From the NCBI GenBank assembly GCA_029960955.1, contig JASBVS010000056.1:1-44335 (forward strand): a stretch of 44,335 nt of DNA. The letters are read 5' to 3'. Below the pieces are notes generated by a model, which was not told where the DNA came from, made no database searches, and saw nothing but the letters and a program-made list of their open reading frames with translations. The stretch comes from Bacillota bacterium. Its GTDB lineage: Bacteria > Bacillota > Sulfobacillia > JAIMAT01. Each line of letters starts with the position of its first letter. Position 1 is the first letter of the stretch. A program made the position numbers and the translations under genes. Shown here piece after piece: positions 28,773 to 36,685 of this stretch.

Positions 28773-29984
28773 TCATTTCCCGGGAAAAGTTCGCGGCGGC
28801 TGGGCGAAGCGCTCCAGGGGAAGGAAGAGGTAGACCACGATCATCGCGAGCAGGGCGGCGCAGGTGGCGTAGAGCGGCAGGTGCAGGCCGAAGAGCGTGC
28901 CCAGGAGCCCGCCCAGCGCCGAGCCGAAGGCCACGCCCACCCCTTCGACGGTCATGAAGAAGCCCATCAGCCCGCCGCGCTCGCCCTCCGGAGCGATCCG
29001 CGTCATCAGCCCGTTCCAGGAAGGAAGGACGAACGCGTACCCGGCGCCGAGGAGCATGGCCCAGGGCAGCGCCTGGCCGAAGCTCCGCCGCGTGGCCAGG
29101 AAGACGAGCGAGCCCGAGGCGACGAGGAGACCGGCGAGGAGGACGGGGCGCGGCCCGAGGCGGTCGGCAAGCCCGCCCGCGGGGAGGAGGGCGAGGATGG
29201 CGACGGCGCCGCCGGCGATCATCAGCCAGGCGTAGTCCGGCCCCGAGAGGTGGAACTGCTGGCGCGCGAAGGGGGCCATCACCGGCAGGATCAGGCCGAC
29301 GGCGAAGGTCTGCAGGAACATGCCGGGCAGGACCGGCCAGGCGCGGCCGACCAGCGGCGCGATGCGGCGGACGGCGCCGCCGATCTCCACCGCCTTCCTC
29401 CAGTCGACGCCGCGGTAGCGGAGCGAACGCGCGTGCGCCAGCGCCACCACGAGCGGGACGAGCACCACGCCGCCGAGGAGCGGGAAGACCCAGCGATCCG
29501 GGATGTAGTTGACCAGGATCGGGCCCAGGCCGCCCCCGGCCAGCCAGGCGACGAAGATGGAGCTGAGCGCCGAGGAGCGGAGCTCCTCCGGCGCGGCGGC
29601 GCTGATGCCCGCCATGGCGGCGGGCCAGGTGCCGGCCGCGCCCAGCCCGTAGGCGAGCGAGCCGAGGAGCAGGCCCGCGAGGCCGTGGGAACGCGCGAGC
29701 AGGAGGACGCCGAAGGCGGCGAGGAGGAAGCCGGGGACAAGGATCGGCCAGGGGCCCAGGCGGTCGATGATGCTTCCTTCCCACGCCTTGAAGAGGTTGT
29801 CGGCGATGTACTGCGTGGCGATGACGAGGCCGACGGCGGCGGTGCTGAGGCCGACGGCGGGCAGGTAGGTGGGCAGGAAGGTGATGTAGAGCGCGCCGCG
29901 GACGAACTCGACGGTCGCCACCGTCAGGAGGTGGGCGAGGACGACCGGCCGGGCGATGGCGCGAAGCGTGCGGGCGATCTCCAC
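28773..29984 (-). CDS. MFS transporter, possible LtaA-like glycolipid flippase
   Basis: The 403-residue protein has about 12 membrane spans. It carries MFS motif A-like elements in both halves (AWEGSIIDRLGPWP and PAGGLADRLGPRPVLL) and a central loop around residues 190-210. It starts at a GTG (29984) 9 bp after the stop of a UgtP/MGDG-type glycosyltransferase gene with GAGGAGAGG upstream. That gene order is the same as ugtP(ypfP)-ltaA in Staphylococcus, where the MFS protein LtaA flips the glycolipid anchor. Sequence alone would otherwise say only drug or metabolite MFS, so the flippase role is inference from context. Its stop codon overlaps a Noc-site-like palindrome. Confidence 0.75.
   Translation of the reverse strand: MEIARTLRAIARPVVLAHLLTVATVEFVRGALYITFLPTYLPAVGLSTAAVGLVIATQYIADNLFKAWEGSIIDRLGPWPILVPGFLLAAFGVLLLARSHGLAGLLLGSLAYGLGAAGTWPAAMAGISAAAPEELRSSALSSIFVAWLAGGGLGPILVNYIPDRWVFPLLGGVVLVPLVVALAHARSLRYRGVDWRKAVEIGGAVRRIAPLVGRAWPVLPGMFLQTFAVGLILPVMAPFARQQFHLSGPDYAWLMIAGGAVAILALLPAGGLADRLGPRPVLLAGLLVASGSLVFLATRRSFGQALPWAMLLGAGYAFVLPSWNGLMTRIAPEGERGGLMGFFMTVEGVGVAFGSALGGLLGTLFGLHLPLYATCAALLAMIVVYLFLPLERFAQPPRTFPGK
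28775..28788. promoter_or_regulatory. Noc-binding-site-like palindrome
   Basis: ATTTCCCGGGAAAA matches the B. subtilis Noc-binding site ATTTCCCGGGAAAT at 13 of 14 positions, with a perfect inner TTTCCCGGGAAA palindrome. It overlaps the MFS stop codon. A noc gene is present at 10232-11110. Such an AT-containing palindrome is unlikely by chance in DNA this GC-rich. Confidence 0.6.
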
Positions 29985-29993
29985 GACCTCTCC

Positions 29994-31199
29994 TCACCCC
30001 AGCGGCGCGGCCGCCTCGAGCGCCCGGCGGCCGGAGAGTCGGGGGTCGTTGCGCAGGATCGCCGCCGCCTCCAGCGCCGCGGCGGGGCGGCCCAGGCGGA
30101 GGGCCGCCTGGCGCAGCGGCGCGCTCGCTTCGGGCCGGCGGAGCAGGCGCTCGGCGAGGGCGGCCAGTTCGCGCGCGTCGCGGGCGACGAGGGCGGCGCC
30201 GCGCCCGGCGAGGTAGGCGGCGTTGACCGCTTCCTGGCCCGGGACGGGAGGGACCAGGAGAAGCGGCAGGCCGGCGGCCAGCGCCTCGGCGGTGGTGACG
30301 CCGCCGGCTTTGGTGACCAGGAGGTCGGCGGCGGCCATGGCTGCGGCCAGGTCGGGCAGGAAGCCGGTGACGCGCGCGGGGTGGCGCATGCGCGAGGCTT
30401 CCTTGCGGAGGCGGCGCCGGGCGCCGGCGTCGTCGCCGGAGACCAGCAGGAGCTGGAAGTCGGCCGCCAGCCGGTCGAGCAGCCGGACCGTCTCCGCCAG
30501 CCCGGCCAGCGTCGCCATGGCGCCGGCGGTGAGGAGGACGACCGGCAGCTCCGGCCGGAGGCCGAAGGCGGCGCGCGCGGCGGAGCGGTCGGGCGGGCGG
30601 CGGAAGGCGGCCCGGAGGGGGATGCCGGTGGCGTGGACGCGGCCGGCTTCGACCCCGCGGGCGACCAGGCCGGCGGCGATGTCGGGCGTGCTGACCAGGT
30701 AGCCGTCGGTCCCGGGGTAGAGCCACTCGACGCCGTCGGTGTGGTCGGTGATGACGGTGTAGAACGAGACCTCGCGGATCAGGCCGCGCGCGGCCAGGGC
30801 GGAGTGGATGGCCGCCGTCTGCGGGAAGGTGTGGACGATCACCCGCGGGCGCGCGCGCTCCACGATCTCCAGCATGCGCCGCCAGGCGAGGCGGCTGAGG
30901 CCGTCACGGAGCGCCGGGCTGGCGGCGAGGCGCGAGGAGGCGCGGTAGAACCAGCCGTAGGCGCGCGGGAAGTGGCGCACGGCCGTGACGTAGGTGAAAC
31001 GCGTGAAGCGGTTGTAGAGCGGCGAGTACGCCTCGAAGAAGTCGACCACGCGGCAGGTGACCGCGGGGTCCACCTCGCCCATGGCCTCGGCGAGGGCGGC
31101 CGCCACCTGGCGGTGACCGCCGCCGTAGCTGGCGGTCAGGATGAGCAGGTCGCTGCTCGCGTCCCCGGGCAAGAGGGCGCTCCCCACCTTCGCGTGCAA
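29994..31199 (-). CDS. Diacylglycerol glycosyltransferase (MGDG synthase/UgtP family)
   Basis: A GT-B protein of about 401 residues. The N-terminus DLLILTASYGGGHRQVAAAL carries the GGGH motif of MGDG synthase and UgtP, and VVDFFEAYSPLYNRFTRFTY and VIVHTFPQTAAIHSALAARG follow. The C-terminal nucleotide-sugar domain has VVLLTAGAMATLAGL, VTGFLPDLAAAMAAADLLVT, KAGGVTTAEALAAGLPLLLV and PGQEAVNAAYLAGRG. It should transfer a sugar from a UDP-sugar to diacylglycerol to make membrane glycolipids or a lipoteichoic-acid anchor. The start is uncertain: a TTG at 31199 behind a purine-rich GGGGAGAGCGAAGG, or the GTG at 31187. The MFS gene follows within 10 bp. Confidence 0.85.
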   Translation of the reverse strand: MHAKVGSALLPGDASSDLLILTASYGGGHRQVAAALAEAMGEVDPAVTCRVVDFFEAYSPLYNRFTRFTYVTAVRHFPRAYGWFYRASSRLAASPALRDGLSRLAWRRMLEIVERARPRVIVHTFPQTAAIHSALAARGLIREVSFYTVITDHTDGVEWLYPGTDGYLVSTPDIAAGLVARGVEAGRVHATGIPLRAAFRRPPDRSAARAAFGLRPELPVVLLTAGAMATLAGLAETVRLLDRLAADFQLLLVSGDDAGARRRLRKEASRMRHPARVTGFLPDLAAAMAAADLLVTKAGGVTTAEALAAGLPLLLVPPVPGQEAVNAAYLAGRGAALVARDARELAALAERLLRRPEASAPLRQAALRLGRPAAALEAAAILRNDPRLSGRRALEAAAPLG

Positions 31200-31261
31200 G
31201 CCTTCGCTCTCCCCTCTCCGAATCCGGAAGGAGAAGGCGCCGGGAGCCGCGCCCGGCGACC

Positions 31262-31267
31262 ATGATA
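31262..31267 (-). promoter_or_regulatory. Candidate -10 box for the glycosyltransferase-MFS pair
   Basis: TATCAT on the minus strand, about 60 bp before the glycosyltransferase start, is the best -10 in the divergent gap. The upstream TTCGAG at 16 bp is a poor -35. Confidence 0.35.
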
Positions 31268-31442
31268 GACGACTGCCTGCCGGCTCGAACGTTCCCATGG
31301 TGGCACATCCGCGCGCGGGCCGCCAGCGCGGGCGGCCCGCTGCCGGCCGCGTCGCGCCGCGCGGCAGGTGACGGAGCGGGCTTGGCGGTATGGTGTAGGC
31401 GGGGATCCGCGGGAGGTCGGCTTCGGGAGGGCCGGGAGGACG

Positions 31443-32153
31443 GTGCGCATCCTGATCGTCGAGGACGAGCCGAGGCTGGCCAAGCTGCTCTGCCGGGCGA
31501 TGGAGGAGGCGCGGCACAGCGCCGACTGCGTGCACGACGGGCGGGCGGGGCTGGAGCGCGCGCGGACGGGCGAGTACGACCTCCTCATCCTGGACTGGCT
31601 GCTTCCCGGGTTGGACGGGCTCTCGCTCTGCCGTACGCTCCGCGAGGAGCCCGGTTCCGCCGGCGCCGTCCCGATCCTGATGCTGACCGCCCGGGACGCG
31701 GTGAGCGACAGGGTCGCCGGCCTGGACGCCGGGGCGGACGACTACCTGACCAAGCCCTTCTCGCTGGAGGAGCTGGGAGCGCGCGTGAGGGCGCTGGAGC
31801 GGCGCATCGTGCGACCGCTCCGCCAGGCGGAGGAAGCGCACGAGATGGAGGCGGGCGGGCTCCGCTTCGACCCGGAGCTGCGCACGGTGCGCAGACCGGG
31901 GAGCGGGGAGGAGGTCCGCCTCACCGTGCGCGAGGCGGCGGTGCTGGAGTGCTTCCTGCGGCATCCCGGCCAGGTGCTGAGCCGCGGGCAGATCCTGCGG
32001 CAGGCCTGGGACGACCCGCAGGTGGTGGGGGAGCAGACGGTGGACAGCGTCGTCTACCTGCTGCGGAGGAAGCTGGAGCCGCTGGAGCCGGGCTTCAGCA
32101 TCCGGAGCGTACGCGGGCTGGGGTACCGTCTCGATCCGGGCGGGCGGGAGTGA
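31443..32153 (+). CDS. Two-component response regulator, OmpR/PhoB family
   Basis: The receiver domain has VRILIVEDEPRLAKLL, phospho-acceptor Asp51 in LLILDWLLPGLDGLSL, and LTARDAVSDRVAGLDAGADD and YLTKPFSLEEL. The winged-helix output domain (about residues 135-236) contains LTVREAAVLECFLRHPGQVLS and VDSVVYLLRRKLEP, and ends IRSVRGLGYRLDP. It has 236 residues, normal for the family. The GTG start at 31443 follows GGGAGG. The cognate kinase starts 1 bp after its stop. The divergent glycosyltransferase-MFS pair might be a target, but no repeat-type operator is evident. Confidence 0.95.
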   Translation: MRILIVEDEPRLAKLLCRAMEEARHSADCVHDGRAGLERARTGEYDLLILDWLLPGLDGLSLCRTLREEPGSAGAVPILMLTARDAVSDRVAGLDAGADDYLTKPFSLEELGARVRALERRIVRPLRQAEEAHEMEAGGLRFDPELRTVRRPGSGEEVRLTVREAAVLECFLRHPGQVLSRGQILRQAWDDPQVVGEQTVDSVVYLLRRKLEPLEPGFSIRSVRGLGYRLDPGGRE

Positions 32154-32154
32154 G

Positions 32155-33768
32155 ATGTTCGAGCGCGTTCGCCGCCAGCTGACCCTGTGGCACGTGGGGA
32201 CGCTCGCCCTCGTCCTCCTCCTCTTCGTGGGCGGGATCTACCTGGCGACCAGCCGCACCCTGACGGCCGAGCTGGATCGCTCGCTGGCGGAGGAGAACCG
32301 GCGCGTCGGCCAGAGCCTCGGCCTGGAGTGGGGGAGTGCCGGCTGGCGCCTCGGGCCCGGCGTCGAGCTGGCCGAGGGCGAGCTGCACCACCCCGACTCG
32401 AGGACGCCGGGGTCGCAGGCGGGGGCCGGCGCACCCGGTGAGCGCGGCGGCGACGGGACGGAGGCCGAGGAGCCGGACGAGGGGGGCGTTCGCGCCCTTC
32501 CTCTCGAGCAGGAGCAGATGGGCTTCGTCACCAGCTCGACGCTCCTCCTCGCGCCGGACGGGAAGCTCCTGGCGGGCTCCACGGGGGCGGCGAGCCTGGT
32601 GGCCGGCGGCCTCCTGCGCCGGGTGCCCGCGCTGCGCGAGCCGGCCTACGAGACGGTCGCCTCGCGCGACGGGGCCGTCCGCCTCTACAGCGCGCCGGTC
32701 CGGGACCCGTCGGGGAAGGCCGTGGCCTTCCTGGTGACCGCGCGGCCGACGGGCGCGCTGCAGTCGACGCTGCACGGCCTGCTCCTGGTGCTGGCGGGCG
32801 CCGCCGGGGCCGCCCTCCTGGCCGCGGCGATCGCCGGCAGCCTGATGGCGGGGCGCGCGCTGGTGCCGATCCGGCGGGCCTGGGAGCAGCAGCGCAGCTT
32901 CATCGCCGACGCCTCGCACGAGCTGCGCACCCCGCTGGCGGTCATCCGCGGCAACGCCGAGCTGCTCGCCAAGCGCCTGGCCGAGCGGGGCGCCAGCGAG
33001 GAGCAGGAGATCGTGGCCGACATCCAGGACGAGTCGCTGCGCATGTCCAACCTGGTCGAGGGGCTCCTGACGCTGGCCCGGGCGGACGCGGGGCGTCTCG
33101 AGCTGCGCCAGGAGCCGGTCGACGCCCCGGAGCTGCTGCGCACCGTCGCCCGCCGGGCGCGGCCGCTGGCCGGGGAGCGCGGGCTCGAGCTGCTGGCCGA
33201 GCCGTCGGCGGGCCCGCTCTTCGTCCGCGGCGATCCCGAGCGGCTGATGCAGGCGCTCTGGATCCTCGTCGACAACGCCCTCCGCTACACCCCGGCGCCG
33301 GGGCGGGTGACCCTCGCCTGCCAGAGCTCGCCACGCGGCGGACGGGCCGGCGTGGAGCTGAGCGTGGCCGACACGGGCCCGGGGATCCCTCCCGAGCAGC
33401 GCGAGCGCCTCTTCGACCGCTTCTTCCGCGGCGACCCCGCCCGCTCCAGCGAGGGCGCCGGCATCGGCCTCTCCATCGCCCAGGCGATCCTGCGGGCACA
33501 CGGCGGCCGCGTGGAGGTGGAGAGCGCCGTGGGGCGGGGAAGCCGCTTCGTGCTCTGGCTGCCCAGGGCCTCCGCGGGCGCGGAGGAACGGCGGGCTTCC
33601 TTCGCGCGCCCGCGCCCGGGAGACGGGGCGGCCGACGAGGTGGCGGGTGAGCGAGGAAGCGAACCGGGAGGCGGGGCCGGCGCCCCGGACGGTTCCCCTT
33701 CCCGGTCCGCGGTGGGCGAGGGCGGTCCCGAGGAGGCGAGGCCCCATCGAGGTGCCCTCGAGGGGTGA
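32155..33768 (+). CDS. Sensor histidine kinase
   Basis: The 537-residue kinase has a first membrane span at about residues 12-33, an extracytoplasmic region to about 205 with a Gly/Glu-rich low-complexity stretch (80-120), and a second span at about 207-230. A short HAMP-like link leads to the H-box FIADASHELRTPLAVI with phospho-acceptor His255. The N-box is LWILVDNALRYTP; G1 is VADTGPGIPPEQ, the F-box LFDRFFRGD and G2 GAGIGLSIAQAIL. A charged tail of about 60 residues after the ATPase domain is unusual and overlaps the tadA start. It probably phosphorylates the adjacent regulator; the signal is unknown. Confidence 0.94.
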   Translation: MFERVRRQLTLWHVGTLALVLLLFVGGIYLATSRTLTAELDRSLAEENRRVGQSLGLEWGSAGWRLGPGVELAEGELHHPDSRTPGSQAGAGAPGERGGDGTEAEEPDEGGVRALPLEQEQMGFVTSSTLLLAPDGKLLAGSTGAASLVAGGLLRRVPALREPAYETVASRDGAVRLYSAPVRDPSGKAVAFLVTARPTGALQSTLHGLLLVLAGAAGAALLAAAIAGSLMAGRALVPIRRAWEQQRSFIADASHELRTPLAVIRGNAELLAKRLAERGASEEQEIVADIQDESLRMSNLVEGLLTLARADAGRLELRQEPVDAPELLRTVARRARPLAGERGLELLAEPSAGPLFVRGDPERLMQALWILVDNALRYTPAPGRVTLACQSSPRGGRAGVELSVADTGPGIPPEQRERLFDRFFRGDPARSSEGAGIGLSIAQAILRAHGGRVEVESAVGRGSRFVLWLPRASAGAEERRASFARPRPGDGAADEVAGERGSEPGGGAGAPDGSPSRSAVGEGGPEEARPHRGALEG

Positions 33769-34225
33769 GACGGCGGGCGAGCGCGACGTGCGCTGGATGC
33801 GCGTCGCCCTGGAAGCGGCGCGCCGGGCCGGCGAGGCGGGCGACGTGCCGGTCGGCGCCGCGCTGGTGGAAGGCGAGAGGCTGCTGGCGATCGGCGAGAA
33901 CCGCCGCGAGCGCGACCAGGACCCGACCGCCCACGCGGAGATCGTCGCCCTCCGCGCCGGCGCGGCCCTGCGCGGCCGCTGGCACCTGGAGGGGACGACG
34001 CTCTACGTGACGCTGGAGCCGTGCGCCATGTGCGCCGGCGCGCTGGTCCTGGCACGGGTGGACGCGCTGGTCTTCGCCGCCGCCGATCCGCGCGCCGGGG
34101 CCGTGCGCACGCTCTGGCGCATCGCCGACGATCCGCGCCTCAACCACCGCCTGGAGATCCGGGGCGACGTGCTGGCGGAGGAGGCGGCGGAGCTCCTGCG
34201 CCGGTTCTTCCGCGCGCGGCGCTGA
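33752..34225 (+). CDS. tadA: tRNA adenosine(34) deaminase TadA
   Basis: About 157 residues. RWMRVALEAARRAGEAGDVP is followed by VGAALVEGERLLAIGENRRE, the zinc site TAHAEIVALRAGA (His and catalytic Glu) and the PCAMCAGALVLARVDALVF cysteine pair. It deaminates A34 of tRNA-Arg(ACG) to inosine; that tRNA is encoded at 28633. The start is uncertain: GTG 33752 with AGGAGG rather far upstream, or GTG 33788. It overlaps the kinase tail by 17 bp. In Bacillota tadA lies just upstream of SRP RNA and dnaX; here the MFS and men genes have come between. Confidence 0.95.
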   Translation: MPSRGETAGERDVRWMRVALEAARRAGEAGDVPVGAALVEGERLLAIGENRRERDQDPTAHAEIVALRAGAALRGRWHLEGTTLYVTLEPCAMCAGALVLARVDALVFAAADPRAGAVRTLWRIADDPRLNHRLEIRGDVLAEEAAELLRRFFRARR

Positions 34226-34421
34226 CGCGAGCGCCCGCTACAGCCGGGCGACGGGCTTCTCGGGCGGAACGTGCCAAGGCTCGACGCCCCGCGAGGCCCG
34301 CACCGCCGTCGCGGCCACGGGCGGCCCGGCGCCGCCATCGCCCGCTCTTGTGCGATGCGGACACCCGTACCACCGCGGCCAAGGAGACTCTCCTCCTCCA
34401 CCTCCCGGGCGACTTCCCGTT

Positions 34422-35777
34422 TCAGTCGCCCCGCAGCGCCGCCTGGTACGTCTCCGGCAGCGCCCGTGCAAGGAGGAGGGCGACCAAGGTGCCCACGCCC
34501 CCCAGGGCGATGGCCGCCCGCACGTCCTGGCCCAGCGCCTGGGCGAGCGCCAGCGCCGCCGCGGGAGCGACGCCCGCGCCCAGGGCGCGGGCGACGTAGT
34601 AGACGAAGTTCTGAGCCGTGGCCCGGCCATGGGTGGGATAGAGCTCCGACAGCCAGACGCCCTGGACGCCGAAGTAGCCGTAGCCGGCCTGGAGCCAGAC
34701 GAAGGCGAGGAACGGCCACGACGTCCAGAGCGACGCGGCCGCAGCCGGCAGGCGGAGAAGCGGACCGACGAAGAGGAAGAGGACGTAGCCGAGGAGACCG
34801 AAGAGGCCCATGGCGACGAAGGAGCGCCGGCGCCCCAGCGCGTCGGCCAGGGCGCCGCCGACCAGGTAGGCGGCGATGGCCGCCAGCCAGCCGACGTAGC
34901 CGAGCAGCGCCACCTGCGACGCCTGCAGGCCGAAGACCGCCGTCCACATCGCGGGGGCGAAGGTCGCCACCGCGTAGCCGCCGAAGAAGGCGGCGACCAT
35001 CATGGTGGTGGCGAGAGCGGTGCGACGACCGGTCCTTCCTCGCAGGATCTCCGCGATCATGGCGACCGCCCGGCGGCCGCCCGAAGGGAGTCCCTCCCGG
35101 CCCGCGGCAGGGTCGCTTCCGGCTGCGGCCCTGCTCGCCAGCCAGAGGCGCGATTCGGGCATGCCGAGCCGGATGGCGACGGCCAGGACGGCCACGAGCC
35201 CGAGGTAGCCCATGGCCCAGCGCCAGCCTTCGACGCCGTACCGCTCGCTCGTGAACGCGTAGAGCCAGGCGGCCACGAACCCGCCCGCCAGGAACATGGA
35301 TTGGAGCAGCCCACCCAGCACTCCCCGGCGATTTCGGGAAGCGGGATAGGCTTCGCTGATGTAGGCGAAGGCGATGCCCGACTCGCCGCCGATGCCGATG
35401 CCCGCCAGCACGCGCAACAGGAGCAGGGACCCCAGGTCGGGCGCGAAGGCGCTGGCCAGGGAGAAGAGCGAGTAGGTGGCGACCGTGAGGGTCAGCCCGA
35501 GCCGCCGGCCCCGCCGGTCCGCCAGGGCGCCGAAGAGGAGACCGCCCGCCACGCCGGCCACGTAGCTTGCGGCCTGCACCCAGGAGAGCCGCGCCAGCGA
35601 GGTGCCGAAGTAGCGGGCGAGCGGTGCCATCTCGTAGATGAAGATGGTGAAGTCGGCCCCGTCGAAGACCGTACCCAGGAGGGCGAAGAACAGGATGCGG
35701 AGCCTCTCGCTCCGCGCGTACGGAGCCGTCTCCGCCACCGTGCTGGGGCCGCCGGAGAGCGCAGTCTGCATGATCAT
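34422..35777 (-). CDS. MFS transporter, metabolite:H+ symporter type
   Basis: This 451-residue protein has 12 membrane spans. Motif A appears twice as GALADRRGRRLGL and GGALADALGRRRSF. GIGIGGESGIAFAYISEAYP, with following RNRRGVLGGLLQS, and MPESRLWL resemble the sugar-porter/aromatic-acid and metabolite:H+ symporter groups. LLGTVFDGADFTIFIYEMAP in span 1 is similar to AAHS-family proteins. The substrate cannot be told. The ATG at 35777 has GGGAAGGGG upstream. It lies 23 bp after menA on the same strand and could be co-transcribed with the men genes. Confidence 0.88.
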   Translation of the reverse strand: MIMQTALSGGPSTVAETAPYARSERLRILFFALLGTVFDGADFTIFIYEMAPLARYFGTSLARLSWVQAASYVAGVAGGLLFGALADRRGRRLGLTLTVATYSLFSLASAFAPDLGSLLLLRVLAGIGIGGESGIAFAYISEAYPASRNRRGVLGGLLQSMFLAGGFVAAWLYAFTSERYGVEGWRWAMGYLGLVAVLAVAIRLGMPESRLWLASRAAAGSDPAAGREGLPSGGRRAVAMIAEILRGRTGRRTALATTMMVAAFFGGYAVATFAPAMWTAVFGLQASQVALLGYVGWLAAIAAYLVGGALADALGRRRSFVAMGLFGLLGYVLFLFVGPLLRLPAAAASLWTSWPFLAFVWLQAGYGYFGVQGVWLSELYPTHGRATAQNFVYYVARALGAGVAPAAALALAQALGQDVRAAIALGGVGTLVALLLARALPETYQAALRGD

Positions 35778-35800
35778 CCCACCCCTTCCCGGTGGCTTCG

Positions 35801-36685
35801 TCACCTGAGCTGCCCGAAGGGCGCCAGCGCCAGGCCGGCGGCCAGGAGCAGGCCGCTGACCAGGTGGAAGGCCCCCATCGGGGGGACCGGGTTGCCTTGA
35901 AGGAGCCGCTTCCTGAGGCGCAGCGCCAGCGGAAGCGCCAGAAGCACGAGGAGCGAGGTGACCGGGAGCGCGCCGCTCGCGGCGATCGGCACGGTCAGCA
36001 GGGGGGCGCCGAAGGTCAACCCTTCGAGGAGCCGCCTCGACCGCTCCCGGCCGAGGAGGATGGCGAGCGTCCGGCGGCCGTGGCTCCGGTCCTTCTCCAG
36101 GTCGCGGGTGTTGTTGGCCAGGAGGATGGCCGCCACGGTCAGGCCCACGGGAAGCGAGGCCAGCAGACCCGCCTCCGTGAGCCGGCCGCCGGCTGCCACC
36201 TCGCTCACGCCCACCTCGAGTGGGCCCATGAGGAGGAAGACCAGCGGCTCGCCGAAGGGCGTCGCGGCCACCGGCCGCGGTCCGGCGCTGTAGGCCAGGC
36301 TGAGGGCTGCGGCGAGGAGGCCCAGGAGGAGGAGCAGCCCGCCGCGTGCGGCGGCCAGGGCGGCGCCGAGGAGGACGGCCAGCGCGTAGACGCCCGCCGT
36401 CAGGAAGCCCAGCGTGCGCGGCCGCATCCGTCCCGAGACCAGCACGCCAGCGATGCCGACCGCCCCCGGCCGGTCGAGGCCGCGGCGGTAGTCGAAGAGC
36501 TCGTTGGCCATGTTGGTGCCGATCTGAAGGAGGAGCGCCACGAGGAGCATGTCGGCGGTCCAGAGCGGCGAGACGGGCCCGGCCGTCCCGGCCGCGGCCG
36601 TTCCCACCGCCACGGGCACGAGCGAGGCGGGCAGCGTCTCGGGCCGGGTCAGGCGCCAGAGGTCGCGTGCGAGCAAGCGGCTCAC
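35801..36685 (-). CDS. menA: 1,4-dihydroxy-2-naphthoate polyprenyltransferase MenA
   Basis: The 294-residue UbiA-family membrane enzyme starts LARDLWRLTRPETLPASLVP. It has the first Asp-rich prenyl-diphosphate site in LLQIGTNMANELFDYRRGLD and the second in AAILLANNTRDLEKDRSHGR, with GRRTLAILLGRE after it. It joins DHNA to a polyprenyl diphosphate to give demethylmenaquinone in the membrane. The GTG start overlaps the menE stop (GTGA). Confidence 0.95.
   Translation of the reverse strand: MSRLLARDLWRLTRPETLPASLVPVAVGTAAAGTAGPVSPLWTADMLLVALLLQIGTNMANELFDYRRGLDRPGAVGIAGVLVSGRMRPRTLGFLTAGVYALAVLLGAALAAARGGLLLLLGLLAAALSLAYSAGPRPVAATPFGEPLVFLLMGPLEVGVSEVAAGGRLTEAGLLASLPVGLTVAAILLANNTRDLEKDRSHGRRTLAILLGRERSRRLLEGLTFGAPLLTVPIAASGALPVTSLLVLLALPLALRLRKRLLQGNPVPPMGAFHLVSGLLLAAGLALAPFGQLR

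Noticed and set aside
34226-34421. Small gene or terminator between tadA and the convergent MFS gene
   Set aside because: No hairpin with a T-run and no family-like short frame in these 196 bp.
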